From NCBI GenBank assembly GCA_000436255.1, contig HF990773.1, positions 1-7,455 on the forward strand: DNA of 7,455 nucleotides, written 5' to 3'. The DNA comes from Clostridium sp. CAG:1193 (GTDB lineage: Bacteria; Bacillota_I; Bacilli_A; RF39; UBA660). Below, in pieces: positions 1 to 6,316 of this stretch; position 1 is the stretch's first letter, and the number at the start of each line of letters is the position of its first letter. The notes below the pieces were generated by a model. The model did no database searches, was not told the origin of the DNA, and saw only the letters and a list, made by a program, of their open reading frames with translations. A program made the position numbers and the translations under genes.

Positions 1-569
1 AAATAATAAGAATAGCTGTAAGAAGAGTATTGTTATTATTTATTCCAATTACAGAACTTAGTCTTAATATATTAAATATGGTTATATTTATAATATATAC
101 ATATTTACTAGTTAAGTATTGTAAAAAGAATAAAATAGATTTAAGAGTATTTAAAGTAAATAATAAAAATGCATATTTACTTCTTATATCAATCTTTATA
201 ATATTATTTATTATTAACTTATTATTAAATAAATTTAGTATTAATAATATGTTTAAAATATTATATGGAACAATAACTTTACCAATATTTGAAGAATTAT
301 TATTTAGAGGATATATTTGGTCAAGATTATTAAAAATGTTTAAAAATGAAATGTATGTATATATTATAACTACATTGTTATTTAGTATTTATAGTGTATT
401 TTATATTGATTCAGCAATTTTACTTAAAGTATTTAGTTTTGGACTTATTATATTTAAACTAGTTATAGGCCTTTTATTTGGACTGATTACAGGCTTTGTA
501 AGATATAAAACTAAAAATACTTTTTCTAGTATGATAGTAAGTAGTATTATGAATATGGTATCTAAATAA
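1..569 (+). CDS. CPBP (Abi/CAAX-like) family membrane protein, 5' partial, probably inactive
   Basis: The frame is open to the left edge (in frame from base 3), so the gene starts outside the window; the TTG at 30 has no ribosome site and is not a convincing start. The visible part, about 188 residues, is almost entirely hydrophobic with five or six likely membrane segments. It carries the first CPBP motif, FEELLFRG (EExxxR). In the family this glutamate pair works with a histidine in FxxxH and a second histidine in HxxxN. Here the matching segments read FSIYS and SSIMN, so both histidines are serines. The membrane fold is supported, but proteolytic activity is doubtful. Family members process prenylated proteins or protect against bacteriocins; no role can be assigned here. 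No terminator is visible between it and the next gene. Confidence 0.75.
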   Translation, partial: IIRIAVRRVLLLFIPITELSLNILNMVIFIIYTYLLVKYCKKNKIDLRVFKVNNKNAYLLLISIFIILFIINLLLNKFSINNMFKILYGTITLPIFEELLFRGYIWSRLLKMFKNEMYVYIITTLLFSIYSVFYIDSAILLKVFSFGLIIFKLVIGLLFGLITGFVRYKTKNTFSSMIVSSIMNMVSK

Positions 570-579
570 AATATATAAT

Positions 580-608
580 TTGCATTTTTATGTATTTTTT
601 GTTATAAT
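580..608 (+). promoter_or_regulatory. SigmaA-type promoter of the RNase J gene
   Basis: TTGCAT at 580-585 and a perfect TATAAT at 603-608 are separated by exactly 17 bases. Transcription would begin near 615, leaving a leader of about 37 bases before the ribosome site AAAGGAG (637-643). Its position inside the open frame that extends upstream of the gene supports the downstream GTG start at 652. Confidence 0.65.
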
Positions 609-651
609 TTTTACGCATTGTCTTTTGAAATTTAAGAAAGGAGTTTTAAAG

Positions 652-2295
652 GTGAGTAAAATAAAAATTTTTAGTTTGGGTGGACTTAATGAAAACTCAA
701 AAAATATGTACGTGGTTGAAATAGATGAAAGCATATTTGTATTTGATGCAGGATCAAAATATGCTGATGAAAAGTTTTTAGGGGTTGATTATATAATTCC
801 TGATTATTCTTATATAAAAAATAATATTAAAAGAGTAAAAGGTATATTTATAACACATGCTCATAGTGAACAAATAGGAGCACTTAGAGATATTGTTAGT
901 GAACTACCTAATATTAAAATATTTGCAACTAAATTTACAGCAGAATCAATAAAAAGATTATTACAAGAACATAATGTTGTTGCAAATAATTTAATAGAAA
1001 TTTCTGCACACAAGAAAATTAATTTTGGAGAAGTATCAGTTTTTCCAATTAATTTAACACATTCTCTTCCAGATAATGTAGGATATGTAATAAATACAAA
1101 AGATGGAGCAATTGTATACACTGGTAACTTTGTATTTGATCCAACTATGAGAGGATCTTTTAAAACAGATATTGGTAAACTAGCATATGTTGGAAAACAA
1201 GGAGTACTTTGTTTAATGAGTGAATCATTGTATGCTGAGAAAAAAGGATATACAAGCCCAAATCATCGTATTGCTAGTTTAATTAGAGAAACATTAACAA
1301 GAAAAGAAGATAGAATAATATTTAATATATATTCAAACAATATTTGTAGAATTCAAGAATTATTTGATGAAATAAGTAAGACTCATAGAAAAATAGTAAT
1401 AATGGGTAAAAACTTACAAGGAACTATTAAATATTTACTTGATAATAATTATTTACATATTAATAGAGATAAAATAGGAGATTTATCTAATATCGAAGAT
1501 AAAGATGTATTAATATTAACTTCATCAGACAATGAAAGACCTTTTGTTAATTTAGATAAAATATTAAATGGGTATGATAAATATATAGGAATTAAACCTA
1601 CAGATACAGTATTTTTCCTAGATTCAATAACAGACGCTACTGAAAAAGCTGCTGTAAGAATATGTGATAGTATAGCAAGATGTGGAGCAGAAGTAGTTAC
1701 TTTATCAAAAAATAATATTACATATCATGCTTCTAGTGAAGATTTGATGCTTATGCTTGATTTAATTAATCCAAAATATTATTTCCCTGTAATGGGTGAA
1801 TATCGTTTCCAAGTTGCAAATGCAAATATAGCAAGTTTAATAGGAATACCTAAAGAAAATATATTACTAAAGCAAAATGGAGATGTAGTAGAGTTTGATA
1901 ATGGAGTATTAAAAGAAAGTAATGAACATATAGAAGTAAATGATATTATGATAGATGGTACAGCTAGTGAGGATATTGGAGAACTAGTACTTAAAGATAG
2001 AGAAATGTTAAGTGATAATGGTATTGTTATAGTATGTGCAACACTTGATAAAAAGTCTAAAGAAATTTTAGCTGGACCAGCTATATTAACACGTGGGTTT
2101 GTATATGTTAAAGATAGTGGAGATATGATAAAAGAAATAGAAAGAATTTCTAAAGAAAAAATCATTGAAAATACTAATAATAATTATGTAGAATTTAATA
2201 AAATAAAAAATTCAATAAGAGATGAAGTAGGAAAATACTTATATTATGAAACAGAATGTAAACCAATGATTATAACAGTTATACAAGAGGTTTAA
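652..2295 (+). CDS. rnj: Ribonuclease J family protein, J2-like, metal site degenerate
   Basis: A 547-residue protein spanning the full RNase J layout: metallo-beta-lactamase part, beta-CASP insert and C-terminal domain (about 440-547, with GPAILTRGFVY and a final PMIITVIQEV). RNase J cleaves RNA endonucleolytically and 5'-to-3' in the Bacillota mRNA decay machinery. I start at GTG 652 because AAAGGAG (637-643) lies 8 bases upstream and a promoter sits just before it; the ATG at 580 overlaps that promoter. The catalytic site is damaged: HxHxDH reads HAHSEQ (69-74), TGDF reads TGNF (N159), and PVHGE reads PVMGE (M381). H137 and H359 remain. This resembles the weakly active or inactive J2 paralogues, which partner a catalytic J1. 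A J1 gene should exist elsewhere in the genome. Confidence 0.9.
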   Translation: MSKIKIFSLGGLNENSKNMYVVEIDESIFVFDAGSKYADEKFLGVDYIIPDYSYIKNNIKRVKGIFITHAHSEQIGALRDIVSELPNIKIFATKFTAESIKRLLQEHNVVANNLIEISAHKKINFGEVSVFPINLTHSLPDNVGYVINTKDGAIVYTGNFVFDPTMRGSFKTDIGKLAYVGKQGVLCLMSESLYAEKKGYTSPNHRIASLIRETLTRKEDRIIFNIYSNNICRIQELFDEISKTHRKIVIMGKNLQGTIKYLLDNNYLHINRDKIGDLSNIEDKDVLILTSSDNERPFVNLDKILNGYDKYIGIKPTDTVFFLDSITDATEKAAVRICDSIARCGAEVVTLSKNNITYHASSEDLMLMLDLINPKYYFPVMGEYRFQVANANIASLIGIPKENILLKQNGDVVEFDNGVLKESNEHIEVNDIMIDGTASEDIGELVLKDREMLSDNGIVIVCATLDKKSKEILAGPAILTRGFVYVKDSGDMIKEIERISKEKIIENTNNNYVEFNKIKNSIRDEVGKYLYYETECKPMIITVIQEV

Positions 2296-2321
2296 ATAGA
2301 TGTTAAATGCATCTATTTTTT
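2294..2321 (+). terminator. Intrinsic terminator after RNase J
   Basis: AAATAGATG (2294-2302) pairs perfectly with CATCTATTT (2310-2318) around a 7-base loop, followed by a run of T to 2321. The 5' arm begins inside the stop codon of the RNase J gene. It implies that mltG has its own promoter; a possible -10 TATGAT lies at 2332-2337 without a good -35. Confidence 0.75.
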
Positions 2322-2358
2322 ATTTATATTTTATGATATACTTAACTAGGTGGTAGTA

Positions 2359-3459
2359 TTGAAGAAGGTAAAAATAAATAAAATTAGAGTAATAATGGCA
2401 GTAGTAATATTATTACTTATTGTTATAAATATAATAGTAGGAATTTTTTATTTTAACTTAAAAAGCGTTGATAATAAGAAAAATAATAAAGTAGTAGAAG
2501 TAAATATAGAAAGTGGAATGAGTGTGGATTCCATATTAAAACTACTTAAAGAAAATAATGTTATAAGAAGTGAATTATTTTCAAAAATATATATAAAACT
2601 AAGTAGATATAATATGCAGGCTGGAATATATGAACTTAATACTAGTGATAGTAGTATTAAGATAATAAAAAATATATCAAACGGGAAAGTTACAAATAAA
2701 TATAACTTAAGAATAACTTTTAAAGAAGGATTAAATGCAAGAAAAATAGCAAAAGAAATTGAAAATAATACAAATAATAAATATGAAGATATTATTAAGA
2801 TATTTGAAAGTAGAGAATTTGCAAAAGAAATGATAGATGCATACTGGTTTTTAGATGATAGTATATTAAATGAAAATATATATTATCCACTAGAAGGGTA
2901 TTTATTTCCAGATACATATGAATTTACAGATAAAGATGTAAGTGTTAAAACAATAATTAAAACAATGCTAAACGAATTTGGAAATAAAATTAGTCCATAT
3001 AAAAAAGAAATAGAAAAAAGCGAATTTTCAATAAATGAATTAGTTATTTTAGCAAGTATTGCAGAAGTTGAGTCACTTCCAGGAAGTGATAGAAAAGGTG
3101 TAGTAGGAGTATCAGTAAATAGAATCAAAAAAAATATATCACTGGGTAGTGATATGACCGCATACTATGCATATAAAATAGATGATTTTAAAAAAGGTGG
3201 ATTAACTATTGAACAATTTAATAATTGTTCTAATCCATATAATACAAGATGTGTAAATAAATTAGGACTTCCAGTAGGTGCTATAAGTAATCCGGGATTA
3301 GATTCATTAATAGGAGCAATTGAATACACACACACAGACTATTTATTTTATGTAGCAGATTGCAATGGAAAAACTTACTTTGCAAAAACAAGTAATGAAA
3401 TAAATGCGATAATAAATGATTTAAGAAATAAAAAAATGTGGTGCGAAGTAAGTGTATAA
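2359..3459 (+). CDS. mltG: Endolytic murein transglycosylase MltG (YceG-like)
   Basis: A 366-residue single-pass membrane protein. A short basic N-terminus (KKVKINKIR) and a hydrophobic segment at about 11-33 place the rest outside the membrane. The LysM-like part (about 45-110) precedes the YceG catalytic domain: EGLNARKIAKEI (123-134), PLEGYLFPDTYEF (177-189), LASIAEVES (231-239) and LPVGAISNPGLDSL (304-317). The glutamate at 236 aligns with the catalytic Glu of LASI(V)ExE in E. coli MltG. The family cuts nascent glycan strands and is thought to end their synthesis at the septum or periphery. I choose TTG 2359 because AGGTGG (2348-2353) lies 5 bases upstream; GTG 2350 would overlap that site. 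The C-terminal FxKTxxEHN motif is altered to FAKTSNEIN. The length is normal for the family. Confidence 0.92.
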   Translation: MKKVKINKIRVIMAVVILLLIVINIIVGIFYFNLKSVDNKKNNKVVEVNIESGMSVDSILKLLKENNVIRSELFSKIYIKLSRYNMQAGIYELNTSDSSIKIIKNISNGKVTNKYNLRITFKEGLNARKIAKEIENNTNNKYEDIIKIFESREFAKEMIDAYWFLDDSILNENIYYPLEGYLFPDTYEFTDKDVSVKTIIKTMLNEFGNKISPYKKEIEKSEFSINELVILASIAEVESLPGSDRKGVVGVSVNRIKKNISLGSDMTAYYAYKIDDFKKGGLTIEQFNNCSNPYNTRCVNKLGLPVGAISNPGLDSLIGAIEYTHTDYLFYVADCNGKTYFAKTSNEINAIINDLRNKKMWCEVSV

Positions 3460-3469
3460 AATATAAGGT

Positions 3470-3498
3470 ATGTCTAGGTTATAAACTTAGGCATTTTT
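3470..3498 (+). terminator. Intrinsic terminator after mltG
   Basis: ATGTCTAGGT (3470-3479) pairs over ten positions, two of them G-U, with ACTTAGGCAT (3485-3494) around a 5-base loop, followed by T to 3498. It lies 10 bases after the mltG stop codon. Confidence 0.75.
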
Positions 3499-3527
3499 AT
3501 ATCTAAAAATTTTAATTTGATTATATG

Positions 3528-3800
3528 TTAACAAATGTTTGGAGTCAAATAAAGACTCTTTTTATTATAATGATTTTTGTAAACGAATTGGTGTTTTGAC
3601 AAATCTCTCGTGAACATATTGGGAACACTGATATAGAACAAGACAGGTAAAATAGGGTATTTTGCGATAAATTTGGCAAATGATAAAACAAAAGCAATGC
3701 AAAATATGCTAGAAATTAATACACAACAAATCCCCCTGCACCCGGCGGGAAAATGATTAAAATTAGCGGAAACCCTTATAAATAAAGGGCTTCCGTATTT
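3528..3800 (-). pseudogene. Start-less open frame, possible decayed gene at the element border
   Basis: On the minus strand 90 codons run without a stop from 3800 to the TAA at 3528-3530, but there is no plausible start or ribosome site near the upstream end. The opposite strand is also partly open: a frame from just after a TAG near 3640 to a TGA at 3754-3756 ends ...NTQQIPLHPAGK. The patch 3727-3750 is far richer in G and C than its surroundings and uses codons rare here (CCC, CTG, CCG, GCG). I recognise neither reading. It may be a remnant of an earlier insertion, or a chance open frame. Other than this and the terminators noted, 3499-3867 holds no gene. Confidence 0.2.
3541..3563 (+). terminator. 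Short hairpin with T-run, second terminator downstream of mltG
   Basis: GAGTC (3542-3546) and GACTC (3554-3558) enclose a 7-base loop AAATAAA, followed by T to 3563. The 5-bp stem is short, but the form is typical of an intrinsic terminator. It acts as a backup to the mltG terminator or belongs to a lost gene. Confidence 0.5.
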
Positions 3801-3806
3801 TTATTT
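3766..3806. terminator. Strong terminator hairpin, probably bidirectional, downstream of int
   Basis: CGGAA (3767-3771) with TTCCG (3791-3795), and CCCTT (3773-3777) with AAGGG (3785-3789), form a two-part stem broken by one A/C mismatch. T-rich sequence follows on the plus strand (3796-3806), and a weaker T-rich stretch follows on the minus strand. It can stop leftward transcription of the integrase gene (which ends at 3868) and rightward transcription from the chromosome, so it insulates the junction. Confidence 0.65.
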
Positions 3807-3835
3807 ATTATAAAATACCTAGTTACATGAACTTT

Positions 3836-3858
3836 TACATTAACCACTCGTTAATGTA
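3836..3858. repeat. Perfect 9-bp inverted repeat at the 3' side of int
   Basis: TACATTAAC (3836-3844) and GTTAATGTA (3850-3858) are exact inverted copies around the 5-base spacer CACTC. No T-run follows on either strand, so it is a poor terminator. Nine-bp arms around a short spacer beside an integrase gene resemble a tyrosine-recombinase core site, but an operator or chance are also possible. The second copy that would prove an att site is not in the window. Confidence 0.4.
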
Positions 3859-3867
3859 GAGCATTTT

Positions 3868-4974
3868 TTACTCTAAATTATCCATAGTTTTTACTATCTC
3901 ATCCATCTTATTTTTAAATAGGTGAGAGTAGGTATTTAATGTTTCATCAATCTTAGCATGACCAAGATATTTTGCAACAATCATGATACTAGCACCATTG
4001 TTAATTAAAACTGAAGCACATGAGTGTCTAAAGTCATGAATTCTTATTTGCTTAACACCAGCTAGTTTAGTGTAATCATTTTTATGATGTCTTAATATGT
4101 TTGCTGATAAGGGCTCTTTATCTCCAAATACATACCATTTTTCACTAAAACCATATTGTTTCTTATCTTGAAGATATACTTCATGAAGATCCTTCATAAC
4201 CCTTTTTGGAACAGGTAGAGTTCTAACACTAGTTCTTGTTTTTGGTGTAGTAACTATATAGTCACCAGATTCACCTTCTTGAACAACATTTTTAACTACT
4301 GATAGTTCTTTATTAAAGAAATCTATATTATCCCATGTAAGGCCTCTAAGTTCACCTCTACGAAGTCCACAAAAGAATAAAACTTCAAATAGTGCTTTCC
4401 ACTTAATATCATCAATTACTGATATGAATTGTTTGAACTCTTCCCAAGTATAGAATTGCATTTCTTTTGGTGGTTTATTTGGATTATTGAATTTTTCCAT
4501 TTTGTTATAGATAGAGGTGAAGTTAAAATCATGCCACTTAGTTCCATAGTTAAGAATAGTTTTTAATAATTTATAATATCCGTTCTTTGTTTTATCAGCA
4601 TTATCTAGATTACCAATTCTTTTTCTCCATGCTATATAATGTTCAAGTCTTATATCTTTAATCTTTAATTCATAAAACTCACTTAATTGTAATATGTTTC
4701 TTCTATATGATCTTAGAGTAGTAGCTTTAACTTTATCTTTCTTATATTCATAAAACTCTTCATATAGTTGTTTAAATGTCATACTTGTAACATTTATTTC
4801 TCTAGATTGATATCCAACTAAGAAATCTCTTTCAGCTTTTAAAGATTCAGTTCTTGTCATATAACTTTTAGACATATATGCCTTTGTTCTTCCATCAACT
4901 TTTATTTTGTCATAAAAATACCAACGTCTACCATCTTTGGTAGCTCTTTCTTTTGGTAACTGTAGTACAGCCAT
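3868..4974 (-). CDS. int: Tyrosine recombinase / integrase of an integrative element
   Basis: A 368-residue integrase with the full three-part layout: an N-terminal arm-binding domain (about 12-55, with WYFYDKIKVDGR), a SAM-like core-binding domain (about 64-165) and the catalytic domain (about 172-368). All catalytic residues are visible: R205 in GLRRGE, K245, H313 and R316 in HDFRHS, H339 in LGH and the nucleophile Y349 in NTYSHL. The family integrates and excises ICEs and temperate phages by strand exchange at att sites. The start is clear: AAGGAGGT (4982-4989) lies 8 bases before the ATG. It reads toward the chromosomal mltG, as is usual when int lies at the element end. It is separated from the upstream operon by a terminator and by an inverted repeat in its leader, so it is probably controlled on its own. 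Confidence 0.93.
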   Translation of the reverse strand: MAVLQLPKERATKDGRRWYFYDKIKVDGRTKAYMSKSYMTRTESLKAERDFLVGYQSREINVTSMTFKQLYEEFYEYKKDKVKATTLRSYRRNILQLSEFYELKIKDIRLEHYIAWRKRIGNLDNADKTKNGYYKLLKTILNYGTKWHDFNFTSIYNKMEKFNNPNKPPKEMQFYTWEEFKQFISVIDDIKWKALFEVLFFCGLRRGELRGLTWDNIDFFNKELSVVKNVVQEGESGDYIVTTPKTRTSVRTLPVPKRVMKDLHEVYLQDKKQYGFSEKWYVFGDKEPLSANILRHHKNDYTKLAGVKQIRIHDFRHSCASVLINNGASIMIVAKYLGHAKIDETLNTYSHLFKNKMDEIVKTMDNLE

Positions 4975-4994
4975 TATTTATACCTCCTTATATT

Positions 4995-5032
4995 GCTATA
5001 CCGAGTTACCTCTTATACAACTCCAATATAGC
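4995..5032 (-). promoter_or_regulatory. Bipartite inverted repeat in the int leader/promoter
   Basis: GCTATA (4995-5000) matches TATAGC (5027-5032), and inside these GAGTT (5003-5007) matches AACTC (5019-5023), leaving an 11-base apical loop. It ends 6 bases before the int ribosome site. In the int transcript it would be a two-part hairpin; as DNA it would be a two-half-site operator. No T-run follows, so it is not a simple terminator. The int promoter must lie here: TTGTTT (5037-5042) and TATAAG (5012-5017) are a weak candidate with 19-base spacing that would put the -10 inside the repeat. Confidence 0.45.
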
Positions 5033-5040
5033 ACAAAAAC

Positions 5041-5068
5041 AAAAAAAAGTCAGGTTATATGCCCAACT
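5041..5068 (-). terminator. Intrinsic terminator separating the element operon from int
   Basis: Read on the minus strand, AGTTGGG (5068-5062) pairs over seven positions, two of them G-U, with CCTGACT (5054-5048) around a 7-base loop, followed by eight T. The loop contains the stop codon of the HTH gene, so the terminator overlaps the end of that gene. Confidence 0.7.
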
Positions 5069-5291
5069 TAATAATTTTTTCTAATCTATCAATATCTATT
5101 TTTAAAATATCAACAACAGCTTGCATAGGTAAATCATTACCTGGAATAAAATATCCCTCGTTTATTAATTTATCTTTAATTTGTTTTTTTACATCTAATG
5201 CTTTATTTCTTCCACATCCTAATAACTTCATTAGATCAGTTAGGTTACACCATTGTTTAGTTATTATTTTTAATGTATCTTCTGCATTCAT
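5055..5291 (-). CDS. Small HTH protein, possible excisionase (Xis-like)
   Basis: A 78-residue basic protein with a predicted helix-turn-helix at about 16-36 (NLTDLMKLLGCGRNKALDVKK), followed by PGNDLPMQAVVDILKI, a layout common in small DNA-binding proteins encoded just upstream of element integrases. Such proteins bend DNA at att sites to favour excision, or act as local regulators; the sequence does not decide which. I start at ATG 5291 because a GGGGGGTGA ribosome site, one base off AGGAGGTGA, lies just upstream; GTG 5300 would sit inside it. The preceding gene ends at 5297 within that ribosome site, so the two are likely translationally coupled. Its own 3' end carries a terminator. Confidence 0.7.
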   Translation of the reverse strand: MNAEDTLKIITKQWCNLTDLMKLLGCGRNKALDVKKQIKDKLINEGYFIPGNDLPMQAVVDILKIDIDRLEKIIKLGI

Positions 5292-5296
5292 ATTAT

Positions 5297-5719
5297 TCAC
5301 CCCCCTGTGATTTCATCAATTAATTTTTGCATATATGCTTGTTCTTCTGGTGAAGCTTCTTCACTTTCAATTTTTTGTCCATTCCAATATCCATCACCAT
5401 AAAGTGGTGGTTCTTTATTAACTTCTAAATCATTTATTTTTAAAATATGGATATAGTTTTGTCTATGACCATTTTTATCTATGTAACCTTTAGGTATTCC
5501 TTCTACATAAACATCTTTATCAACTCTTAATTCAATCTTGTATGTATATTCAATATACATTCTTGCACTAAAAAAGGATAGGTTAGTCCTATCCACACCA
5601 TTTTTATCCTTATATTGTTCTTTCTGACATATATCAAACCAGATATAGTCTTTATCTACATTATCTCTAATACTTGTTATATATCCATGATATTTTATAT
5701 AGTCTACTAAATCTTTCAT
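5297..5719 (-). CDS. OB-fold protein, SSB-like, mobile-element type
   Basis: A 140-residue protein whose first 100 residues follow the SSB OB-fold in order: GYITSIRDN (12-20), YIWFDICQKE (25-34), a basic loop with KDKNG, NLSFFSARMYIEYTYKIEL (46-64), DVYVEGIPKG (69-78) and a hairpin DKNGHRQNYIHILKINDLEV (81-100). These match the strands, the 'GSLVAVEG' segment and the final strand of bacterial SSB. The tail is acidic (SEEASPEEQ) but lacks the DDDIPF end that recruits host partners. By analogy it would coat single-stranded DNA made during element replication or transfer; this is inference from fold and context. The ribosome site AAAGGAGG (5727-5734) fixes the ATG. A promoter with an overlapping palindrome lies upstream, and the gene is coupled to the HTH gene downstream. 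Confidence 0.75.
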   Translation of the reverse strand: MKDLVDYIKYHGYITSIRDNVDKDYIWFDICQKEQYKDKNGVDRTNLSFFSARMYIEYTYKIELRVDKDVYVEGIPKGYIDKNGHRQNYIHILKINDLEVNKEPPLYGDGYWNGQKIESEEASPEEQAYMQKLIDEITGG

Positions 5720-5787
5720 ACCGAAACCTCCTTTACCTTTTACTAAGGCCTTTGTATAACTATTATATTTATATATTATCTTTATTT

Positions 5788-5821
5788 ATTATGTTAGATA
5801 AATTGTTCTATCAAGATAGAA
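5788..5821 (-). promoter_or_regulatory. Candidate promoter with palindromic operator for the SSB-like gene
   Basis: On the minus strand TTGATA (5814-5809) is followed after 15 bases by CATAAT (5793-5788), or after 17 bases by TAATAA (5791-5786). The -35 lies inside the palindrome TTCTATC-AA-GATAGAA (5806-5821), which runs into a second palindrome AGAATATTCT (5818-5827). A repressor bound there would cover the -35. In AT-rich DNA promoter calls are weak, so confidence is moderate at best. Confidence 0.4.
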
Positions 5822-5832
5822 TATTCTTTCTA

Positions 5833-6081
5833 TTATGTAGGAAATTTATTTCTAATATATATCTTCCTTTTAAAACTTCTAGGATGTTCTATAATTATGT
5901 AATTCTTATTAACAAGAGTTCTTAATAAAGAAGATATAGTTCTTGTAGTACATTTTAATTTTTCTGCATAATATTTATTTGATCCAAATGCATATCCTTT
6001 TTGGTTTGAATTAGATAATAGGAGAGTAAAGAGCACGATTGTGCTCTTACTCAAATTATCATTCAAAAGATCATAATACAT
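5833..6081 (-). CDS. Short winged-helix (HTH_36-like) protein, perhaps a truncated replication initiator
   Basis: An 82-residue basic protein. LSKSTIVLFTLLLSNSNQKGYAFGSNKYYAEKLKCTTRTISSLLRTLVNKNYI is typical of the winged-helix domain in plasmid and phage replication proteins: a first helix, a recognition helix (CTTRTISSLLRTL, 44-56) and a basic wing (PRSFKRKIYI). Relatives that initiate replication are usually much longer, so this may be a truncated copy or a free-standing DNA-binding regulator. I place the start at ATG 6081, which overlaps the 3' end of the upstream RHH gene by 11 bases and so suggests coupled translation. The ATG at 6174 would overlap it by more than 100 bases and has no ribosome site. 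The ribosome site at 6081 (GGAAAAATG) is weak, so the start is uncertain. Confidence 0.6.
   Translation of the reverse strand: MYYDLLNDNLSKSTIVLFTLLLSNSNQKGYAFGSNKYYAEKLKCTTRTISSLLRTLVNKNYIIIEHPRSFKRKIYIRNKFPT
6024..6052. repeat. Strong 12-bp hairpin inside the winged-helix gene
   Basis: GAGTAA (6024-6029) with TTACTC (6047-6052), and GAGCAC (6031-6036) with GTGCTC (6041-6046), form a 12-bp stem broken only by one bulged A (6030), with a GATT loop. It lies in codons 9-18 of the winged-helix gene. No T-run follows on the minus strand. It could be a binding site, a translation brake on the coupled gene or a recombination scar. Confidence 0.5.
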
Positions 6082-6304
6082 TTTTCCATGGCTCTTGCTC
6101 ACTTTGTAATCGTTTCCTTTCTCTTTGAATCGCTTTGTCTTTAACTGAATCTTTAAATGCTTCAGCTGATTCATTCATATATTCAGCTAATGCAACTTCA
6201 ATACAATAAGTCATAAAATCATTAATACTTATTCCTCTTGCTTTAGCTTCTACTTTTAATAAATCAAATACTTCTTTTCTAATTCTAATTAGATATCTGT
6301 GCAT
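6071..6304 (-). CDS. Ribbon-helix-helix DNA-binding protein (Arc/CopG type)
   Basis: A 77-residue protein. The N-terminal 45 residues match the RHH plan: a strand RYLIRIR (3-9), helix one KEVFDLLKVEAKARG (10-24), the turn ISI, and helix two NDFMTYCIEVALAEYM (28-43). The rest is charged and probably helical (residues 44-77). RHH dimers insert the strand pair into the major groove at short palindromes. Proteins of this kind on mobile elements repress their own operon, control copy number or act as relaxosome accessories; the sequence does not choose between these. A perfect AAGGAGGTGA ribosome site precedes the ATG. It is 12 bases downstream of another RHH gene, and its 3' end overlaps the winged-helix gene. 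Read in operon with both. Confidence 0.75.
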   Translation of the reverse strand: MHRYLIRIRKEVFDLLKVEAKARGISINDFMTYCIEVALAEYMNESAEAFKDSVKDKAIQRERKRLQSEQEPWKNVL

Positions 6305-6316
6305 ATAATCACCTCC

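Noticed and set aside
580..651. ATG at 580 as the RNase J start, adding 24 residues
   Set aside because: No ribosome site, the added residues have no family match, and they overlap a good promoter; GTG 652 has AAAGGAG at proper spacing.
3727..3744. CAAATCCCCCTGCACCC looks like the 3' part of a tRNA T-arm and acceptor stem, a classic att remnant
   Set aside because: The partner strand of the T-stem and the rest of the T-loop are absent, no CCA or discriminator context follows, and its orientation relative to int does not fit a tRNA-end insertion.
5059..5310. Plus-strand open frame of about 83 codons opposite the HTH gene
   Set aside because: It has no ribosome site, reads as hydrophobic low-complexity sequence and lies wholly across a minus-strand gene with good signals.
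5674..5925. Plus-strand open frame of about 83 codons across the gap between SSB-like and winged-helix genes
   Set aside because: Composition is Leu/Tyr/Ile-rich as expected from AT-rich noise, there is no ribosome site, and it overlaps the promoter region and two real genes.
6082..6174. N-terminal extension of the winged-helix gene to ATG 6174
   Set aside because: It would overlap the RHH gene by more than 100 bases in another frame and has no ribosome site; the extra residues look like an out-of-frame reading of the RHH gene.
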